Shown: positions 1-7,509 of the stretch, piece by piece | Layout of the letters: each line of letters starts with the position of its first letter | Numbering within the stretch: the first letter of the stretch is position 1 | Source: Lactobacillus sp. | GTDB lineage: Bacteria; Bacillota; Bacilli; Lactobacillales; Lactobacillaceae | Length of the DNA stretch: 64,000 nt | Reading direction: 5' to 3' | Assembly (NCBI GenBank): GCA_022483245.1 | Contig: JAKVNR010000001.1 | Location: 496,001 to 560,000, forward strand | Position numbers and translations under genes: made by a program | Notes under the pieces: model-generated | What the model saw: the letters and a program-made list of their open reading frames with translations, nothing else | Databases searched by the model: none | Told to the model about the DNA's origin: nothing

Positions 1-71
1 AAAATGAATTTAGGGTGGTACCACGCTCAAGCGTCCCTCAATCAAAGCAATTTGGTTGAGGGACTTTTTTT
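1..71 (+). promoter_or_regulatory. 3' end of a T-box leader with terminator
   Basis: The sequence AGGGTGGTACCACG at 12-25 is the conserved T-box that pairs with an uncharged tRNA acceptor end in the antiterminator. It is followed by a perfect intrinsic terminator, with arms at 33-46 and 51-64, loop GCAA, and a T run at 65-71. The specifier loop lies left of the window, so the amino acid cannot be read. The branched-chain amino acid carrier downstream suggests Ile, Val or Leu. Transcription of brnQ should rise when the matching tRNA is uncharged. Confidence 0.93.
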
Positions 72-102
72 GTGATCAGATTTAATCAGTAAGGGGAGAA
101 TT

Positions 103-1479
103 ATGGAAAATCTCACATCACGCAAGTTGACTTGGAAGCATTACCTAGTGGTCGCTTCATTATTATTCGGTTTATTCTTCGGGGCGGGGAACCTGATTTT
201 CCCGCTTCACTTGGGACAGCTGGCCGGCGCTCATTGGGGCCAAGCTGCAGCTGGTTTTTTAATTACCGGTGTGCTCTTGCCGCTGTTATCAGTTCTGGCT
301 GTCGCAATTACGCGCTCAGAAGGGGTTTATGACATCGGCAAACCGCTAGGTGCCGGCTTTGCGGTGGTCTTTATGGTCTTAATTCACGCAACCATCGGCC
401 CATTATTTGGGACACCGCGGACAGCCACGGTTTCATTCACCGTCGGGATCGCTCCATTTTTACCGAAAAATGTTGAACGGCCAGCTTTGCTAATCTTTTC
501 AGCTTTGTTTTTTGCGGCGGCTTTTGCCTTTTCATACCAGCCAAATCACATTTTGTCGAATATTGGCAAAGTGCTGAATCCTTTGTTTTTAGCATTATTG
601 TTCTTAGTTTTCGTAGTTGCCTTTCTGCGGCCGCTTGGTAATCCTAACACAGCAGCTGTGACCAGTGCCTACGAGCATTCAGCCTTGGTTAATGGCTTCT
701 TAGAAGGATACAACACGATGGATGCCTTGGCCGGGTTAGCTTTCGGCGTCACCGTAGTCACAGCAGTTAAATCGATGGGGCAGCGCGATGCAAAAAGTGT
801 ATCTAAAGTAGTCGCTAAATCAGGAGTACTAGCAGTGGCAGCAATTGCTGTCATCTACTTGCTGCTCATCTTGATGGGTGCCATGTCCTTAGGCAAATTC
901 AAAGTTTCTGACAACGGCGGGGTCGCCTTTAACCAAATCGTTAGCGTTTACGGCGGCGCTTTTGGACAAGCTTTGCTAGCCTTTTTAATCACGGTGACTT
1001 GCTTGACAACAGCTGTTGGCTTGGTAGCAGCGTTTGCACAAGATTTTCATGAGCATTTTCCGCGGGTTTCCTACCATGCTTGGCTAGCCTTGAGCTGTTT
1101 AGCTTCATTTTTTACTGCTAATTTTGGTCTCGATGCAATCATCGCTTGGTCAACGCCAATGCTGATGTTTTTGTACCCGCTCGCCATGGTTTTGATCATG
1201 TTGTCCGTCTGCTCGCCGCTATTTAAACGAGACGGGGTAGTTTACTTCTTCGTCATCGTCTTCACCGTTGTCCCAGCTTTAGGGGATATGTTCGTTGCTT
1301 TTCCAAGTGTTGTTAGCCGCAGCGGATTTGGTTTATGGGTGGCCGGCTTGCGTGCTCATTTGCCGCTGGCCAGCATGGGTTTATCCTGGCTGGTGCCAGC
1401 TTTAATTGGATTAGCCTGCGGTTTGCTAGTTCATTATTTGCGCAGCAGAAAAGCTGCTCCGGTCCTGGAAGAAGAATAA
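103..1479 (+). CDS. brnQ: Branched-chain amino acid transport carrier BrnQ
   Basis: This is a 458-residue hydrophobic protein of the LIVCS family, which imports leucine, isoleucine and valine with Na+ or H+ across the cytoplasmic membrane. The N-terminal stretch FGAGNLIFP (about residues 27-35) and GPLFGTPRTA (about 99-108) are family signatures. About twelve membrane segments are visible along the chain. The length matches the family. The ATG is preceded by AGGGGAG at a normal distance. The T-box leader immediately upstream indicates control by tRNA charging. The stop lies only 18 nt before the next gene's promoter, with no obvious terminator between them. Confidence 0.93.
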   Translation: MENLTSRKLTWKHYLVVASLLFGLFFGAGNLIFPLHLGQLAGAHWGQAAAGFLITGVLLPLLSVLAVAITRSEGVYDIGKPLGAGFAVVFMVLIHATIGPLFGTPRTATVSFTVGIAPFLPKNVERPALLIFSALFFAAAFAFSYQPNHILSNIGKVLNPLFLALLFLVFVVAFLRPLGNPNTAAVTSAYEHSALVNGFLEGYNTMDALAGLAFGVTVVTAVKSMGQRDAKSVSKVVAKSGVLAVAAIAVIYLLLILMGAMSLGKFKVSDNGGVAFNQIVSVYGGAFGQALLAFLITVTCLTTAVGLVAAFAQDFHEHFPRVSYHAWLALSCLASFFTANFGLDAIIAWSTPMLMFLYPLAMVLIMLSVCSPLFKRDGVVYFFVIVFTVVPALGDMFVAFPSVVSRSGFGLWVAGLRAHLPLASMGLSWLVPALIGLACGLLVHYLRSRKAAPVLEEE

Positions 1480-1497
1480 AAAATTTTTTGAAAATCG

Positions 1498-1528
1498 TTG
1501 ACCTCAAGTTGACTTTAGGTAATATGCT
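1498..1528 (+). promoter_or_regulatory. MerR-type promoter/operator, copy 1
   Basis: The -35 TTGACC (1498-1503) and -10 TATGCT (1523-1528) are separated by 19 bp, the long spacer typical of MerR-activated promoters. A dyad fills the spacer: ACCTCAAG (1501-1508) and CTTTAGGT (1513-1520), seven of eight positions paired. The same architecture occurs at 5743-5773 next to a merR gene, so that regulator is the likely activator. Confidence 0.8.
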
Positions 1529-1562
1529 TAAAAGCAAGAACAAACATAAAGGAGAGTCAACA

Positions 1563-2246
1563 ATGGATCGAAGCAAAGTTATTGTTCACATGTATGTTTC
1601 AATTGATGGCAAAATTGATGGACCTTATGGCAGCGCATTTTCTAGCAGTTACTATTCAGATGAATTATTTCGGTTGAGTAACGCTGACGGCAACGGCCGC
1701 GAGACAATTCAAATGTATGCTGCACCAGGCCAGCCAGATTTGAGCAAATTTGATGCTAGCGGGATCGAATACGAAGATTGGCTGCCTGAAATTAAGTCAG
1801 AAAGTTGGTCAGTTGCTTTTGACCGGAAGGGTAAAGACGGCTGGCAGCAAAATTATTTTGAATATAATGGTCATAAAATGCATGCAATTGAGGTGGTCAC
1901 TAAGCAGGCCAAAAGGGAATCCCTGGCGTTTCTGCGGTCAATGAAGATCCCTTACATTGTCAGCGGCGACACAGACTTTAATTTGGAAGAGGTGCTGGTT
2001 AAACTCAAGCAGCATTATCAAATTAATACTTTAGCCGTTTGCGGCGGGTCAGTGATTGACGGCGTTTTCTTGAAAGCCCACTTAGTTGATGAAATTTCGC
2101 TGGTAGTTGCTCCGCATGTGAGCGGCGATCGTCATCAAAAAGCCGCCTTTGATACTTTAGGCAGCTATGTTGATGATACTTTTGCTATTAAAACGGTGAA
2201 AAAACTGGCTGATGGCGGCTTGCATTTAATTTTTGCCAAGCAATAA
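1563..2246 (+). CDS. RibD C-terminal-domain (dihydrofolate-reductase-like) protein
   Basis: The 227-residue product resembles the RibD C-terminal / dihydrofolate reductase superfamily. It opens with VIVHMYVSIDGKIDG, the family's NADPH-binding first strand, and later has the glycine-rich CGGSVIDGVFL typical of the family's second nucleotide contact. These proteins usually act as stand-alone NADPH-dependent reductases of unknown substrate. The open frame extends upstream into brnQ, but I place the start at this ATG because AAAGGAGAG lies at the correct distance and the MerR-type promoter ends 34 nt before it. Coregulation with the hydrolase at 5825 suggests a role in handling a reactive small molecule, which is inference. 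Confidence 0.8.
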   Translation: MDRSKVIVHMYVSIDGKIDGPYGSAFSSSYYSDELFRLSNADGNGRETIQMYAAPGQPDLSKFDASGIEYEDWLPEIKSESWSVAFDRKGKDGWQQNYFEYNGHKMHAIEVVTKQAKRESLAFLRSMKIPYIVSGDTDFNLEEVLVKLKQHYQINTLAVCGGSVIDGVFLKAHLVDEISLVVAPHVSGDRHQKAAFDTLGSYVDDTFAIKTVKKLADGGLHLIFAKQ

Positions 2247-2267
2247 AACCGAGTTTACTAAAAAATT

Positions 2268-2301
2268 AAACGGTCAGGACGAATTGGTCCTGGCCGTTTT
2301 T
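2268..2301. terminator. Convergent intrinsic terminator
   Basis: Arms AAACGGTCAGGAC (2268-2280) and GTCCTGGCCGTTT (2287-2299) are followed by T residues. It lies between the convergent RibD-like and LysR genes and can serve both. Confidence 0.85.
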
Positions 2302-2307
2302 GGTTTG

Positions 2308-3174
2308 CTATTTTTTGATGTAAGCTAAAACTTCATCGACCACGGCTGGGTGGCCATAGATTAATCCAAACGGCGCGGTGCAGTTCCAAGCTACGGTTTT
2401 TGATTTCAGGAGCGGATGCGCGGTTTGCCAATCTTCAGCTGAACAAAGCAGCCAATTATGTTTGACGCAATTATTTAAAGCCGCCAGGTCAAAACCAGCA
2501 ATTTCATGCAATTGAATGTTAGCTTGCTGACTGAGCCAAGCACGCGCTTTGTCAAAGCAGCTAAATTTGCCTTGAGCAGGCAGGGCAACAGTTTGATCAG
2601 CTAAATCCTGCAAGCTGAGCTCTGGCTTACTGCTTAACGGATTTTGAATAGGGACCGAGATCCTGAGCGGGGTTAAATATAGCTGTGTCGCAGCTAAATT
2701 ATATTGTGTAAGTAAATTTTTGTCATAGATTGAAGCGACTAAGTCAAACTCATGATTGATCCCGGCCAAAAATTCGTTGAAGCTGCCCAAAGAGCAAGAA
2801 CAAGGGATAAACTGCAAACTCAGTTGCGGCTTAGCTTGTGCTAGTTCTAGCCAGAGGTTGCTGACGCTATTGCCAGCAGCCAAGGGCCCAGCTCCAATTT
2901 TCAGCGTTTGCGTTTGGGCAGATAAGTCTTGAGCGTGCAAAATCGATGCTTGATAAGCAGCGACTAATTTGGTCGCATCCGCATAAAAAGATTTGCCGGC
3001 CGGCGTTAGGCTAACCCCGCTGTGCGTCCGCTGAAATAATTGCACTTTGATCCGATCTTCAAGTGCATTGATCTGTTTCATGACTGCCGGGACCGATAGA
3101 AATAATTGGTTAGCGGCTTGGCTAAAGCTATGATTGTCGGCAACGGCGATAAAAGTGGTCAGTTGATCGTTCAT
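2308..3174 (-). CDS. LysR-family transcriptional regulator
   Basis: The 288-residue protein has the LysR plan. Residues 1-60 carry a winged helix-turn-helix (FSQAANQLFLSVPAVMKQIN) ending in the usual LTPAGKSFY, followed by a substrate-binding-like effector domain. It is transcribed divergently from the nitroreductase at 3312, the normal arrangement for a LysR regulator and its target. A perfect palindrome lies 15 nt from its start (3190-3204). The effector is unknown. The start is supported by AGAGGAC upstream. Confidence 0.9.
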   Translation of the reverse strand: MNDQLTTFIAVADNHSFSQAANQLFLSVPAVMKQINALEDRIKVQLFQRTHSGVSLTPAGKSFYADATKLVAAYQASILHAQDLSAQTQTLKIGAGPLAAGNSVSNLWLELAQAKPQLSLQFIPCSCSLGSFNEFLAGINHEFDLVASIYDKNLLTQYNLAATQLYLTPLRISVPIQNPLSSKPELSLQDLADQTVALPAQGKFSCFDKARAWLSQQANIQLHEIAGFDLAALNNCVKHNWLLCSAEDWQTAHPLLKSKTVAWNCTAPFGLIYGHPAVVDEVLAYIKK

Positions 3175-3189
3175 ACTGATTAAGTCCTC

Positions 3190-3204
3190 TTAACTTCAAG
3201 TTAA
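3190..3204. promoter_or_regulatory. Perfect palindrome in the LysR/nitroreductase divergent region
   Basis: TTAACTT-C-AAGTTAA is a perfect 15-bp palindrome just upstream of the LysR start. Its position fits an autoregulatory LysR operator, although the classical T-N11-A form is not obvious. Confidence 0.45.
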
Positions 3205-3257
3205 TTGCTATTAACATTTTATAACTTCCACAAGTAAAAAGCTGGCGATATTATATA

Positions 3258-3272
3258 CTTACAAAAAGTAAG
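3258..3272. promoter_or_regulatory. TTAC-N5-GTAA inverted repeat overlapping a -10 element
   Basis: CTTAC-AAAAA-GTAAG sits over and just after a TATACT -10-like box (3254-3259), 40 nt before the nitroreductase start. Such TTAC-N5-GTAA sites are reminiscent of HxlR/YodB-type redox operators, which control nitroreductases in other Firmicutes. No HxlR gene is present in the window. Confidence 0.4.
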
Positions 3273-3311
3273 CAAAAACAATTTGAAATTCATATACAGG
3301 AGGTTTAGAAA

Positions 3312-3959
3312 ATGGAATTTCTTGAAACAGTCAACAACCGTCACTCAGTTCGTGACTTTAGTGATCGACTGGTTAAGCGGGCTGACCTGGAAGATATAGT
3401 CCAAACGGCTGGTAAAGCTCCTTCTTGGGCGAATGATCAACCTTGGAAAGTGGTCATTGCTACTGGTCAAACCTTAGCTGAAATTAAAAAGAATCATTTG
3501 GCCAGCAGCATGAATGGCCGGATGGAAAATTCAGAATTTCCATCTTTGCATCGGGCTAGCATGGGCCGGCAAGGTCAATCAAATTTAAGAATTTGGTCTA
3601 GCGGCATTCATAAGTTTTTGGGTGCAAATGTCAACGATATGTATGACGATTCAGCCAACTTGTTCAATGCCCCAGCTATTGCCTACCTCTTATTGCCAGC
3701 TGATTTATCAGCTTGGACAACTTATGATCTAGGGGCGTTTGGCCAGACTTTAATGCTAGCTGCTAAAGACAAGGGGATCGATTCCATACCAGCTGAAGAA
3801 TTTGTATTAAATCCAACCGCTCTGCATCAAATTCTAGGCATTGATAACGATTATGTCATCGGTATGGGGATCGGTTTGGGCTATGCCAAAGATGCCAAAA
3901 TCAATGATTTTCGCTCCAAGCGGATGGATTTAACTAAATTTTTGACGATTAAGGATTAG
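3312..3959 (+). CDS. Nitroreductase family protein
   Basis: The 215-residue product is an FMN-dependent nitroreductase-like oxidoreductase. The N-terminal NRHSVRDFSD is the phosphate-binding RxSxRxF motif, followed by APSWANDQPWKV and, near the C-terminus, GMGIGLGYAKD. The family reduces nitro compounds, quinones or related electrophiles with NAD(P)H in the cytoplasm. A strong AGGAGG site precedes the ATG. It lies in an operon with the NAD(P)-binding gene 15 nt downstream and diverges from a LysR regulator, its likely controller. The substrate cannot be told from sequence. Confidence 0.9.
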   Translation: MEFLETVNNRHSVRDFSDRLVKRADLEDIVQTAGKAPSWANDQPWKVVIATGQTLAEIKKNHLASSMNGRMENSEFPSLHRASMGRQGQSNLRIWSSGIHKFLGANVNDMYDDSANLFNAPAIAYLLLPADLSAWTTYDLGAFGQTLMLAAKDKGIDSIPAEEFVLNPTALHQILGIDNDYVIGMGIGLGYAKDAKINDFRSKRMDLTKFLTIKD

Positions 3960-3974
3960 CAAAGGAGATTTATC

Positions 3975-4640
3975 ATGAAAAACGTTTTAATTATTGGTGC
4001 TAACAGCCGGATTGCTCAATGGGCAGATAAGATGCTGCTGAAAGAGCCTGACATTAACTTGACGATGTTTGTCAGAAATAAAAGCAAATTAGCTGCAGAA
4101 CTGCAGGATAAAAATGTCATTGTTGGCGATGCGACTAATAGCGACGATCTGGAACAAGCACTGATCGGGCAAGATATCGTTTATGCTAGTTTAGCTGGCG
4201 ATGTGGTAACGGCTGCGCAAAAGCTGGTCGCTGCAATGAATAAAATCGGCGTGAAGCGGTTAATTTGGACCTCTTCATTAGGCATTTACAATGAAGTGCC
4301 AGGAAAATTTGGCGAATTAAATACCAGAGCGCTGCCAGGTTATTTGCAGACTTATCGTAAAGCGGCTGATATTATTAGCGACAGCGATCTTGATTACACA
4401 ATTATCCGGCCGGCTTGGCTGACGAACGATGATGAAATTTCGTTTGAAACGACCAGCCGCAACGAACCGTTTAAGGGTACAGAAGTTTAGCGTAAAAGCA
4501 TTGCCGCTTATGTTGTCAGCCTGATCAAGGATCCAGCAAAAGATGTTCGCGACTCAGTTGGCGTAGATAAACCAGGGACAGATGGTGATCGGCCAAGAGC
4601 AGCCGTGATGGGCGCAAATGGTTTTGACCCTGAAATGTAG
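3975..4640 (+). pseudogene. NAD(P)-binding (SDR/NmrA-like) protein split by an in-frame TAG
   Basis: A Rossmann-fold protein of the atypical SDR type, starting MKNVLIIGANSRIAQW and carrying YRKAADIISDSDLDYTIIRP. Codon 172 (4488-4490) is TAG. Reading straight on in the same frame gives a further 49 residues beginning RKSIAAYVVSLIKDP and ending at TAG 4638-4640, which look like the normal C-terminus of this family. One base change (for example TCG or CAG to TAG) explains the break. The start has AAAGGAG and follows the nitroreductase by 15 nt. A 171-residue truncated product may still be made, but it lacks the end of the substrate domain. Confidence 0.85.
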
Positions 4641-4650
4641 TAGAAAATTA

Positions 4651-4681
4651 AAAAGACCAGGACGACTTAATCCTGGTTTTT
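4651..4681. terminator. Convergent intrinsic terminator
   Basis: Arms ACCAGGA (4656-4662) and TCCTGGT (4671-4677), flanked by A and T runs, lie between the broken SDR gene and tag. Confidence 0.8.
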
Positions 4682-4686
4682 GTTTG

Positions 4687-5244
4687 CTAATCTTTAAAAC
4701 TACACCAGTCATAGTGGTCGTTGATCAGGCCAACTGCCTGTAAAAAAGAATAAATTGTCACTGGGCCGACAAATTTAAAACCAGCCTTTTTCAAAGCCTT
4801 AGCGATTTGCTGCGAATGCTGATCTTTGCTTGGCACGTCTGCTGATGTCTGCGGATGATTAATAAGAGGGGCGGGCAGATAATGTGTTAAAAAATCAGCT
4901 AGGGAACTGCCGCTTTGTTCTAGCTGCACAATTGCTTGCGCGTTATTGATCGCAGCCTGAATTTTTAGCCGGTTGCGGATAATGCCGGCATCTTGCATGA
5001 GCCGATCAATATCAGTTTGGTCAAATTGGGCGACTTTTTTATAATTCCAATTTGCAAAAGCCCGCTTGAAATTAGTTCGTTTGTGTAAAATCGTTGCCCA
5101 GGAAAGGCCAGATTGAAAGCTTTCAAGGACCAGCATCTCGTAAAGGTACGCAGGGTCTAAATTTAATTTGCCCCATTCTTGATCATGATATTGTTCATAC
5201 ACCCGGTCAGGCTTAGCCGGAAAGCAGCGTTTAATGTTAGGCAT
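4687..5244 (-). CDS. tag: DNA-3-methyladenine glycosylase I
   Basis: The 185-residue protein matches TAG, which excises 3-methyladenine from alkylated DNA. Visible features are the N-terminal zinc ligands Cys7 and His20 (RCF...YHDQEWG), the catalytic-pocket stretch LYEMLVLESFQSGLSW with Glu41, and the C-terminal zinc pair DHYDWC. The length is normal for the family. It starts 15 nt after the merR stop and is probably cotranscribed with that gene. This puts a base-repair enzyme next to a stress-type regulator. The ribosome binding site is weak. Confidence 0.93.
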   Translation of the reverse strand: MPNIKRCFPAKPDRVYEQYHDQEWGKLNLDPAYLYEMLVLESFQSGLSWATILHKRTNFKRAFANWNYKKVAQFDQTDIDRLMQDAGIIRNRLKIQAAINNAQAIVQLEQSGSSLADFLTHYLPAPLINHPQTSADVPSKDQHSQQIAKALKKAGFKFVGPVTIYSFLQAVGLINDHYDWCSFKD

Positions 5245-5259
5245 CGTTGGTGGTTCTTT

Positions 5260-5715
5260 CTATTTATTATTTGACGGTAAAACCAAACTGGAGAGCGGCA
5301 TTTGCTTCTTCACGTATTTCTCCGTTCCGTCTTGGACGGCTTGGCCGTAGTATCTGCACTTAAAGTCGATCATATCCATGGTATTTTGCAGCGCTTGCAT
5401 TTGCTGTTCAACTTGCTTTTTTAAACGCAGAAACATTGCCAACCGGTCGTTTAAAGTTGCATCACCTTGTTCAACTTTTTGCATAAAAATTTGAATTTCC
5501 TTGATCGGCATGCCGGCTGATTTTAAACAGCCAATGACGCGGACAGCATCAATATTATCTTGCGTAAAACGGCGAATACCCGCTGGAGTTTTTTGCAAGT
5601 GCGGAATTAAGCCTTCTTGGTCATAATAGCGCAGGGTTGGGATCGACAAGTCAAACATCTTGGCGACTTGCCCAATCGAATAAGTTTTTTCAGTTATTTG
5701 TGTAGCTGCTGGCAT
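5260..5715 (-). CDS. MerR-family transcriptional regulator
   Basis: The 151-residue protein begins with a MerR winged helix: YSIGQVAKMFDLSIPTLRYY at about residues 12-31, then the wing TPAGIRRFTQDN. A long dimerisation coiled coil occupies about residues 75-125. It has a single Cys in the C-terminal part and no metal-binding Cys cluster, so it is more like the AdhR/YraB-type aldehyde or electrophile sensors than metal sensors (inference). It diverges from the hydrolase at 5825. The operator between them has a close copy upstream of the RibD-like gene, so both are probably its targets. Confidence 0.9.
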   Translation of the reverse strand: MPAATQITEKTYSIGQVAKMFDLSIPTLRYYDQEGLIPHLQKTPAGIRRFTQDNIDAVRVIGCLKSAGMPIKEIQIFMQKVEQGDATLNDRLAMFLRLKKQVEQQMQALQNTMDMIDFKCRYYGQAVQDGTEKYVKKQMPLSSLVLPSNNK

Positions 5716-5742
5716 AATTTTTGTCCTTTCTCAAAAACGTGC

Positions 5743-5773
5743 TTGACCTAAAGTTAGCTTTAGGTACTATGAT
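5743..5773 (+). promoter_or_regulatory. MerR-type promoter/operator, copy 2
   Basis: -35 TTGACC (5743-5748), a 19-bp spacer and -10 TATGAT (5768-5773), with a perfect 8-bp dyad ACCTAAAG (5746-5753) / CTTTAGGT (5758-5765). It drives the hydrolase at 5825 and lies 30 nt from the start of merR. It matches the site at 1498-1528. Confidence 0.88.
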
Positions 5774-5824
5774 AAAACCAACAAATAAGAAAAACAACTA
5801 AATATCATTAAAAGAGGAAACAAG

Positions 5825-6784
5825 ATGGCTTACGGCTACATCCACGCTTTAGACAAAAATTTAAACCGAGATCATATTAGTTTTTATAATCGTTATGGCT
5901 TTAAATTAGCTGGCGATTTATATTACGCCAAAGCAATTGATCAGCAAACTGACCGGCTGCCGGCTTTAATTATTGGTGCACCATATGGCGGCACGAAAGA
6001 ACAGGGCCCGTGTGTTTGGGCTAATCAACTTGCTCAACGAGGTTTTGTCGTCTTAACTTTTGACCAAGTTTTTATGGGTGAATCAGGTGGCAATCCGCGG
6101 CATGTATCATCGCCTGATTTGTTTGCAGAAAGCTTTTCAGCAGCTGTCGACTACTTAGGTGTGCAAGTGCCGTTTGTTGACCGTGAGAAAATCGGGGTAA
6201 TCGGCATTTGCGGTTCGGGCGGTTTCAGTCTGTCAGCGGCTAGTGTTGATACCCGGATCAAAGCGGTGGCCACAGCTTCTCTATATGATATTACCGACAT
6301 TCGCGGCATGGGCAATTTGTCTAAAAAACAACTGGATGAAATGAAAGATAAGCTCACTCGGCAAAGATGGGTCGATTATGCAAATGGTCAACCAGAATAC
6401 AAGCCATTTTTCCCAGATAAGCCATATTCAAATGAAGCAGCAATTCCGGAGATGGATCCAGTCAGCAAAGTTTGGTTTAGATTTTATGCGACTCCGCGCG
6501 GTTTCCATCAGAACGCCCGCGGCGGTTTTACTACGACTTCAGACTTATCAATGCTGCAATTTGATGCTTTAGCGCATGTTGATGAAATTAGTCCACGCCC
6601 AGTCCTAGTGATTTATGGCGATATTGCTCATTCGCGGGCATACTCTGAGCGGGCTTACAAATTGCTGCAAGAGCCAAAAGAGCAGTATATCGTTAAAGGC
6701 GCTGATCATATTGACTTATACGACAATGAAGATAAGATTTCATTTGATAAAGTCGAAGATTTCTTCAAGAAAAATTTGCAGTAA
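5825..6784 (+). CDS. Alpha/beta hydrolase (dienelactone-hydrolase-like)
   Basis: The 319-residue protein has the alpha/beta-hydrolase layout: an early strand LPALIIGAPYGGTKEQG (oxyanion region), the nucleophile elbow GVIGICGSGGF with Cys129 and Ser131, and the late histidine in KGADHIDLYD. Dienelactone-hydrolase relatives use either Cys or Ser at the elbow, and which one acts here is not decidable by eye. No signal peptide is present, so the enzyme is cytoplasmic. AAAGAGGAA precedes the ATG. The MerR-type promoter directly upstream indicates inducible expression. The substrate is unknown. Confidence 0.85.
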   Translation: MAYGYIHALDKNLNRDHISFYNRYGFKLAGDLYYAKAIDQQTDRLPALIIGAPYGGTKEQGPCVWANQLAQRGFVVLTFDQVFMGESGGNPRHVSSPDLFAESFSAAVDYLGVQVPFVDREKIGVIGICGSGGFSLSAASVDTRIKAVATASLYDITDIRGMGNLSKKQLDEMKDKLTRQRWVDYANGQPEYKPFFPDKPYSNEAAIPEMDPVSKVWFRFYATPRGFHQNARGGFTTTSDLSMLQFDALAHVDEISPRPVLVIYGDIAHSRAYSERAYKLLQEPKEQYIVKGADHIDLYDNEDKISFDKVEDFFKKNLQ

Positions 6785-6811
6785 TTTTTGTCGTTGATAG
6801 CTTATTAATAC

Positions 6812-6839
6812 AAGGATTGGTTAAAGCCAATCCTTTTTT
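6812..6839 (+). terminator. Intrinsic terminator after the hydrolase
   Basis: Arms AAGGATTGG (6812-6820) and CCAATCCTT (6827-6835), then a T run. Confidence 0.88.
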
Positions 6840-6875
6840 GTTAAAATAAAATTTAAAGAAGGTGGGGGGGAAAAT

Positions 6876-7448
6876 ATGAATAAAGAACGTCTCACGGCCT
6901 TCACCGATGCGGTACTGGCCATTATTATGACGATTTTGGTCTTAGAGTTGCGCCGGCCAAGTGCACTTGCCTGGTCTGCCTTTTGGGCCTTGCGGTCGAA
7001 CTATTTGGCTTATGCGATTTCGTTTTTCTGGCTTGGGGCGATGTGGGTCAACATGCATAATGAATGGTACCCAGTTAAGCAAATTGACGCCCGCACGATT
7101 TGGGCGACTTTGATTATGCTGTTTACGGCTTCTTTATACCCATATGCAACCGATATTGTGTCGGAAAATTTCAATAACAAAATTGCACAAATTTTTTATG
7201 GGATCATTGTTTTAATGATTTCTCTTGCTAATGTTTGGATGTATGCTTGCCTGCGCCGGGCTAATCCAGACGATCAGAAAATTGCCCAGCAAGTGCGCGG
7301 GCGGTAGAGCTGGATGAGTTGGGATCTCGTCATTAAATTCATCGGCTTGCTGCTCAGTGCAACTGTCTTTGCACCAGCAATGATGCTCTCAGTGTTAGTG
7401 ACCTTGCTCGTCTTAGTTATTCCTAACCAACTAAAAGTTAAAAAATAA
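6876..7448 (+). pseudogene. TMEM175/DUF1211 membrane protein split by an in-frame TAG
   Basis: The first 143 residues contain the TMEM175 hallmark RLTAFTDAVLAI (the FSDA-type filter helix) and about four membrane helices. A TAG at 7305-7307 ends the frame. The same frame continues for 47 codons with a further helix (LVIKFIGLLLSATVFAPAMM) to TAA at 7446-7448. The full 190 residues would match the family, whose members form leak K+ channels. One substitution, for example CAG to TAG, accounts for the lesion. The truncated product would lack the last two membrane segments. The start is supported by a GAAGGTGGGGGG site. Confidence 0.8.
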
Positions 7449-7458
7449 GGCAAAGAAA

Positions 7459-7493
7459 AAAACCGCGTTTTCATGGATGAAAGCGTGGTTTTT
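7459..7493. terminator. Convergent intrinsic terminator
   Basis: AAAACCGCGTTTTCAT (7459-7474) pairs with ATGAAAGCGTGGTTTT (7477-7492) with two G-U pairs. It has A and T tracts on both sides and lies between the TMEM175 remnant and the oppA-type gene. Confidence 0.88.
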
Positions 7494-7509
7494 AATTTAA
7501 GCGATTTAA

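Noticed and set aside
1335-1562. Longer form of the RibD-like protein starting inside brnQ
   Set aside because: The family's first strand starts at the ATG at 1563, which has its own promoter and ribosome binding site.
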